64,000 nucleotides of DNA from Paenibacillus antibioticophila. GTDB lineage: Bacteria > Bacillota > Bacilli > Paenibacillales > Paenibacillaceae. The translations under genes were made by a program, and so were the position numbers. Shown piece by piece: positions 60,197 to 64,000 of the stretch (position 1 is the first letter of the stretch; each line of letters begins with the position of its first letter). The stretch spans positions 98,266 through 162,265 of the forward strand of contig NZ_HG005143.1 of NCBI RefSeq assembly GCF_000455265.1, given 5' to 3'. The notes below the pieces were generated by a model. That model saw only the letters and a list, made by a program, of their open reading frames with translations. It made no database searches and had not been told where the DNA came from.

Positions 60197-60226
60197 CCTT
60201 TCCTGATTACTTCCCCCATAAATGCG

Positions 60227-60352
60227 AGTTCAAAAAGTCAGGTTTTCAGCACCGAGAAGGTTGCGAGAACCCGAAGAAGGAGGAACGGAGTGTAGGCAGA
60301 ACCTACATGACTCCTTGCAATACTTCGTGATCAAAAGGTGACTTTTTGAACT
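60227..60352. repeat. MITE-like 126-base element with terminal inverted repeats
   Basis: The left end AGTTCAAAAAGTCAGGTTTT pairs with the right end AAAAGGTGACTTTTTGAACT, with about three mismatches. The interior has no coding potential. The ends and size are like a non-autonomous or REP-type intergenic element. I see no target-site duplication that I can vouch for. Confidence 0.75.
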
Positions 60353-60438
60353 ACCTCTGTAAGATTCAGGAGCCTGGAGAGCCCCCATTTATACATCATA
60401 GCGTGAAATACGATCCAGCAGGGGGGAAAGTTCACCGA

Positions 60439-60456
60439 GATCAGGGTAGAAGATTT
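60439..60456. promoter_or_regulatory. Candidate response-regulator site upstream of the symporter gene
   Basis: GATCAGGGTAGA-AGATTT, the partner of the site at 56540-56557, centred about 60 bases upstream of the predicted symporter start. Confidence 0.5.
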
Positions 60457-60472
60457 AGCAGGAAAGAACCGT

Positions 60473-60501
60473 TTGACATTCCTTCCAGATCGAGGTATAT
60501 A
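60473..60501 (+). promoter_or_regulatory. Promoter of the symporter-deacetylase operon
   Basis: Consensus -35 TTGACA (60473-60478), a 17-base spacer and -10 TATATA (60496-60501). Confidence 0.7.
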
Positions 60502-60531
60502 TCAGACAAAAACAAGGAGTGATCTGAGATC

Positions 60532-61878
60532 ATGGAGGAAAGGGTCCCGGCACGCGAGAAAGTATTCTATTCCGGCGGTTTGCTCGGGCAAAACATGCTT
60601 TACAGCTTCATGTCCGCCTATATCCTCTTCTTCTACACCGACCTGCTCGGCATAAAGGCTACCACCGCCAGTCTCATTCTCGTCGTTGCCAGCATCGTCG
60701 ATGCCTGTCTGGACCCGGTGATGGGCATGATTGCCGACAAAACGCGAAGCCGATGGGGAAAATTCCGCCCTTACCTGCTGTTCGCCCCCTGGCTGATTGC
60801 TGCGGCAACCGTCCTTTGTTTCTGGGACTTCGGTGCTTCGCCTGGCGCTACACTCGCAATTTCCGCAGCGGCTTATTTGCTCTGGGGCATGCTCTACACC
60901 GTCTGCGACACCCCATTATGGGCTTTATCCTCCGTGATCTCCACGGCGCCTAAAGAGCGGAATCTGTTGGTGACTCTGGGCAAAATCGGCGGGATGCTCG
61001 GGGTTGTCGTGATCACGATTGGCGGGATCCAGCTCCTGCTTTCTTTTGGCGGGGAACGGAACTCGCGCGCTTATTTACTCTCTGCCATCCTTATCGGCGT
61101 TATCGCGGCAGTCCTGATCTTTCTTACCGGCTATACTTCCAGAGAGCGGATTGCCCCTCCGGTGGAACGCATCTCTTTTCGCCGTAATATTCAGACCGTC
61201 TATAAGAACAAACCTCTGCTTGTCCTGCTCTTCTCCCTGCTCGTTATGAATCTAGTCATTAATTTAATGCAAGGGATTCAGCTGTATTACGTTATTTATG
61301 TGTGGCAGGATGCCGGCTTTGTAATGAAAATCGGTATTAGTCTGGTGGTTGGAATGATTCTGGGGATGGGAGCTACACCGAAGCTGCTTCATCGTTTTCC
61401 TAAAAAAAGACTATATATTTTCTCTTGTCTTTTCGGTTGTCTTTCATGTACGATCACATTTTTGTTAGGTCAGCAGAATCCCGTTCTTATTCTGATTATG
61501 CTCGGCTTCAACTTCTTCTTTTGCGGAATGGCGACCGTGGTCAGCACCTCCATGCTGCTTGATACGATTGATTATTCCGAATGGAGACTCGGCTTTCGCG
61601 GCGAGGGCATCGTCTTCTCGACCAATACCTTCATCTCTAAATTTAGCGGGGCTGTGTCACGGATGATGATCGGCGCAGGCCTGGGTCTGCTGCATTATGT
61701 GGAAAATCAGCCCGTTACCGCACAGCTGCAAAACGGACTCAGCTTCATGATGCTGATGCTCCCCGCCCTGTGCTTTGCCGCCGCCATTATTCCTGTACTG
61801 TTCTATGGAATTACCGAGCAGCAACGCATCCATGTCCAGGACGAGTTGGAGAGAAGGAGAACTACCCTTTCAGGGTGA
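60532..61878 (+). CDS. GPH-family sugar:cation symporter (MFS)
   Basis: The 448-residue, 12-segment transporter shows glycoside-pentoside-hexuronide features: YSGGLLGQNMLY near the N-terminus, IVDACLDPVMGMIADKTRSRWGKFRPY (the Asp-rich segment and loop 2-3), TPLWALSSVI and the C-terminal FSTNTFISKFSGAVS. Members of this group couple uptake of oligosaccharides or glycosides to Na+ or H+. AAGGAG lies about 12 bases before the ATG. It is followed 67 bases later by a deacetylase gene. A motif shared with the alpha-glucan operon suggests common control. Confidence 0.9.
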   Translation: MEERVPAREKVFYSGGLLGQNMLYSFMSAYILFFYTDLLGIKATTASLILVVASIVDACLDPVMGMIADKTRSRWGKFRPYLLFAPWLIAAATVLCFWDFGASPGATLAISAAAYLLWGMLYTVCDTPLWALSSVISTAPKERNLLVTLGKIGGMLGVVVITIGGIQLLLSFGGERNSRAYLLSAILIGVIAAVLIFLTGYTSRERIAPPVERISFRRNIQTVYKNKPLLVLLFSLLVMNLVINLMQGIQLYYVIYVWQDAGFVMKIGISLVVGMILGMGATPKLLHRFPKKRLYIFSCLFGCLSCTITFLLGQQNPVLILIMLGFNFFFCGMATVVSTSMLLDTIDYSEWRLGFRGEGIVFSTNTFISKFSGAVSRMMIGAGLGLLHYVENQPVTAQLQNGLSFMMLMLPALCFAAAIIPVLFYGITEQQRIHVQDELERRRTTLSG

Positions 61879-61945
61879 TCCATGAGCATGTCATGAGAAT
61901 TGTACGTTCCATCCACCCATTTCCATACAAAGGAGCGATCTTACG

Positions 61946-62707
61946 ATGAACTCATCGCTGAACGAAATCAACAAGCTATTGGCGCCGCCTGACATTGCCG
62001 ACTGCCGGAAAATCCTGTGCATTCAGCCTCATCCCGACGATAATGAAATTGGCATGGGGGGAATTATCGCCAGCTACGCTGCAAGGGGCTGTGAGATCCA
62101 CTATTTGACGATCACAAACGGCGATCTCGGCGCACTGGACGCTAGCTTGTCTCATGAACAGATTGCCGAAGCAAGAGTACAAGAGACGGAATTAGCGGGC
62201 AGACATCTGGGGGCATCCTTCTTTTATACACTTGGCTATGAGGACGGAACCCTTCAGGACATCCCCTCACTCTCTCAAAAAATAGCCGAGGTCATCCGTC
62301 AGGTTCAGCCGGAAGCGGTATTCTGTCCGGATCCTTGGTTGAATTACGAAGCGCACTATGATCATATCGTCACCGGAAGAGCGGCGGCACACGCAGTCAT
62401 TAGCAGCTCTCTGCCTTCCTATCCAAAGGGCACGCAGACAACGCCATGGCAGCCCGCCGCCATCGGCTTCTACTTCACTTCCAAACCGAATACCGTTATT
62501 GACATTACCCCGTATTACGAGCAGAAATTCGATGCTATGCGTCTGCATAAAAGCCAATTGTCGGAAGAAATGCTTGGCCTTTACTATATTTATTTCAAGG
62601 AATTAGGACAACAACTGGCGGCTGACCGGGATTTTGAAATCGGCGAAGGGTTAAAGGTGCTGTCCCCGCTTCACCTGCACTGCTTCGTCAATGCAGAGCA
62701 CATCTAA
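61946..62707 (+). CDS. PIG-L family deacetylase
   Basis: The 253-residue protein has the Zn-binding motif PHPDDNEIGMGG, a further acidic site in TITNGDLGALD, and YEAHYDHIVTGRAA with the third metal-binding His. These define the LmbE/PIG-L fold that removes acetyl groups from N-acetylglucosaminyl compounds. AAAGGAG is 10 bases before the ATG. It lies in an operon with the symporter, which suggests that the imported compound is an N-acetylated sugar, an alternative to the alpha-glucan link. Confidence 0.92.
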   Translation: MNSSLNEINKLLAPPDIADCRKILCIQPHPDDNEIGMGGIIASYAARGCEIHYLTITNGDLGALDASLSHEQIAEARVQETELAGRHLGASFFYTLGYEDGTLQDIPSLSQKIAEVIRQVQPEAVFCPDPWLNYEAHYDHIVTGRAAAHAVISSSLPSYPKGTQTTPWQPAAIGFYFTSKPNTVIDITPYYEQKFDAMRLHKSQLSEEMLGLYYIYFKELGQQLAADRDFEIGEGLKVLSPLHLHCFVNAEHI

Positions 62708-62715
62708 ATGCAAAC

Positions 62716-62766
62716 GACGCCGTATCCCGTCTTGACGGCAGACAGAATACGGCGTCTTGCTTTTCA
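62716..62766 (+). terminator. Terminator of the symporter-deacetylase operon
   Basis: GACGCCGTAT / ATACGGCGTC stem (62716-62756) followed by TTGCTTTTC. Confidence 0.8.
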
Positions 62767-62819
62767 TAGATATGAACCTTATTTCTTCCCGGTATTTATC
62801 CCGGCAGACCATCATTGCT

Positions 62820-63191
62820 TCAGGCTTTACCATCGATGCGAAGCAAGACAGCCTCTCGCGCCGCTTTTGTCAGCGAGTTGAGCACCAGTTCATAGGAATG
62901 ATCGATCATGTCCTGCAGATCACTCATGGGCAGACTTCCGTCCGCCACTACGGTATTCCAGTGCGTCTTGTTTAAATGGTATCCCGGCTGAACGCAAGGA
63001 TGCTGCTCCCGCAAATTCGCGGCAATCACAGGATCGCATTTTAAGGATATATGGGTCTCGCCAGCATCAGTCTGGCTCAGCAGCGCAAACATCTTGCCGC
63101 CAACCTTCAATACTAGCGTTTCAGGACCAAACGGATAATCCTCGACAGCTCCTTTTTTCGAAAGACCATAACCTGTCAGCTGCTCTAGCAA
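62820..63191 (-). CDS. MmcQ/YjbR-family protein
   Basis: The roughly 123-residue protein has the small CyaY-like fold pattern of the YjbR family: VEDYPFGPETLVLKVGGKMFALL, HISLKCDP and PGYHLNKTHWNTV. Members are often called DNA-binding, but their function is not well established. The TTG at 63191 has AAGGAG 8 bases upstream; the GTG at 63200 overlaps the site. It follows the aldolase-family gene on the same strand by about 13 bases. Confidence 0.88.
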   Translation of the reverse strand: MLEQLTGYGLSKKGAVEDYPFGPETLVLKVGGKMFALLSQTDAGETHISLKCDPVIAANLREQHPCVQPGYHLNKTHWNTVVADGSLPMSDLQDMIDHSYELVLNSLTKAAREAVLLRIDGKA

Positions 63192-63203
63192 AAGAACCAC
63201 TCC

Positions 63204-64000
63204 TTAAAGGATGTTGTCGACACTGTTGCCTAACGGACTGCGGCAAATCCCCATAGAAATGCCCTTGGACTGGATGGCTGCCTTCAAACGAAGGAGTGGA
63301 GCTCCTGAAAAGACCTCATCAATCCGCTTGCTCATTTGCTCTCTCTCAGCCTGGGTAACGGGCTCGCCGGAAAGCAGCTTTCCAAACCAATTTGCTATTT
63401 CAACAGGATACACATTACCCGCCATAGAGGACAGCCGATTAAATCCGAGCTTAACCTTATCCTCCAAGCCCGTATCCCCGCCGGCATAATAGTAAAACTC
63501 CTTATCGATCTTGCTTCGTAAAAACTCGACCTTCGACGGATCGCCTGCTTCTTTTATCCCAATTACCTGTTCCAAGCGGCTTAATTGCAAAATAGCATCC
63601 ACGGACAGATCAAATCCGGTTCTTCTGGGATTGTTATAGAGGATCACCGGCTTATTGCTCGCTTCCGCGATCTTCTCTGAATATCGCACCGCTTCCGCTT
63701 GAGAAGGAAGAATATAGGGCGGGTAGCCTAATAGAATTCCAGCCACTCCCGTGCCCCGGATCGCTGCCGCCAGCTTCACAGCTTCGGTCTCCCGGATGGA
63801 GGCAACCCCAAAGATGATCTCCATATGACCACACAGCTTCTTGTCCTCCGTCACGGCTTGAAGCAGCATCAGCTTCTCTTCAAGATTCATACTATGCTGC
63901 TCTCCTGTTGAACCGCTAACAAGCACAGACTGAGCACCTTGACGATGCAAATCATGGATATGCGCGAGCGTCGCCTCCACATTTAACGATTCATCCTGAT
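63204..64000 (-). CDS. Dihydrodipicolinate synthase/N-acetylneuraminate lyase family protein, partial at right edge
   Basis: The frame stays open upstream of a GTG at 63980 into the window edge (DESLNVEATLAH...), as expected about 25-35 residues into this TIM-barrel family, so the 5' end is missing. Visible features are LVSGSTGEQHSM (the substrate carboxylate-binding G(S/T)TGE), the catalytic Tyr in VILYNNPRRTG and the Schiff-base Lys in VIGIKEAGDPSK. The family includes lysine-pathway synthases and sugar-acid aldolases. In a carbohydrate region, a sugar-acid or sialic-acid role is as likely as lysine synthesis. Confidence 0.88.
   Translation of the reverse strand, partial: QDESLNVEATLAHIHDLHRQGAQSVLVSGSTGEQHSMNLEEKLMLLQAVTEDKKLCGHMEIIFGVASIRETEAVKLAAAIRGTGVAGILLGYPPYILPSQAEAVRYSEKIAEASNKPVILYNNPRRTGFDLSVDAILQLSRLEQVIGIKEAGDPSKVEFLRSKIDKEFYYYAGGDTGLEDKVKLGFNRLSSMAGNVYPVEIANWFGKLLSGEPVTQAEREQMSKRIDEVFSGAPLLRLKAAIQSKGISMGICRSPLGNSVDNIL

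Overview
The window looks like chromosome of a Paenibacillus-type low-GC Gram-positive. Pointers are paired YesM-type histidine kinases and YesN-type AraC response regulators, LplA/LplB/LplC-type importers with no ATPase of their own, many Cys-anchored lipoproteins, strong AGGAGG ribosome sites (some with TTG or GTG starts), an S-layer-homology surface protein, a T-box leader on thrS, and a density of glycoside hydrolases typical of plant-polysaccharide degraders. I see no rRNA, tRNA, transposase, phage gene or CRISPR array.

Layout. (1) 1-9.6 kb, all minus: a YtfQ/YtfR/YtfT/YjfF-like furanose or pentose ABC importer, then a sensor kinase, an AraC-type response regulator and an unusual membrane-anchored protein with two tandem sugar-binding domains. 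(2) 9.8-25.6 kb: an arabinoside/galactoside locus with an aldose-epimerase-like protein, a metallo-beta-lactamase-fold hydrolase, two GH43 enzymes, a GH2 remnant, an LplABC-type importer, two GH2 enzymes and two paralogous ArsR-type regulators. The regulators carry a large C-terminal domain that resembles the tail of the neighbouring 910-residue GH2. Three promoters of this locus have a TTTTGT-N6-ACAAAA-like operator on the start site, and two of them have the -35 box inside a CcpA cre site. (3) 25.6-35.2 kb: mixed genes, including a DUF2500-like protein, an SDR and a divergent WYL regulator, a TVP38-type membrane protein, a choice-of-anchor-L/SLH surface protein, a TetR-MFS efflux pair and a ThuA-like protein. 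(4) 35.3-39.1 kb: a GH13 neopullulanase-type enzyme and a GH35 beta-galactosidase. (5) 39.4-48.4 kb: GNAT, thrS with its T-box, a ceramidase-like hydrolase, a UvrD-family helicase, a 57-residue HNR-motif protein, a methyltransferase and a VanW protein. (6) 48.8-60.2 kb: an alpha-glucan locus (LplABC-type importer, GH31, GH13 lipoprotein) with its own kinase/regulator pair. (7) 60.5-64 kb: a GPH-type sugar symporter, a PIG-L deacetylase, a YjbR/MmcQ protein and a partial dihydrodipicolinate-synthase-family gene.

How it fits together. Oligosaccharides are probably cut at the cell surface by the lipoprotein GH43 and GH13 enzymes, captured by lipoprotein binding proteins, imported, and finished inside by GH43, GH2, GH31, GH35 and GH13 enzymes. 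Control appears layered: two-component systems on two loci, ArsR-type sensors on the GH2/GH43 locus, and CcpA on top. The most interesting candidates for new biology are the ArsR-type regulators sharing a domain with a glycosidase, the dual-binding-domain partner of the first two-component system, and helically phased palindromes upstream of the alpha-glucan operon.
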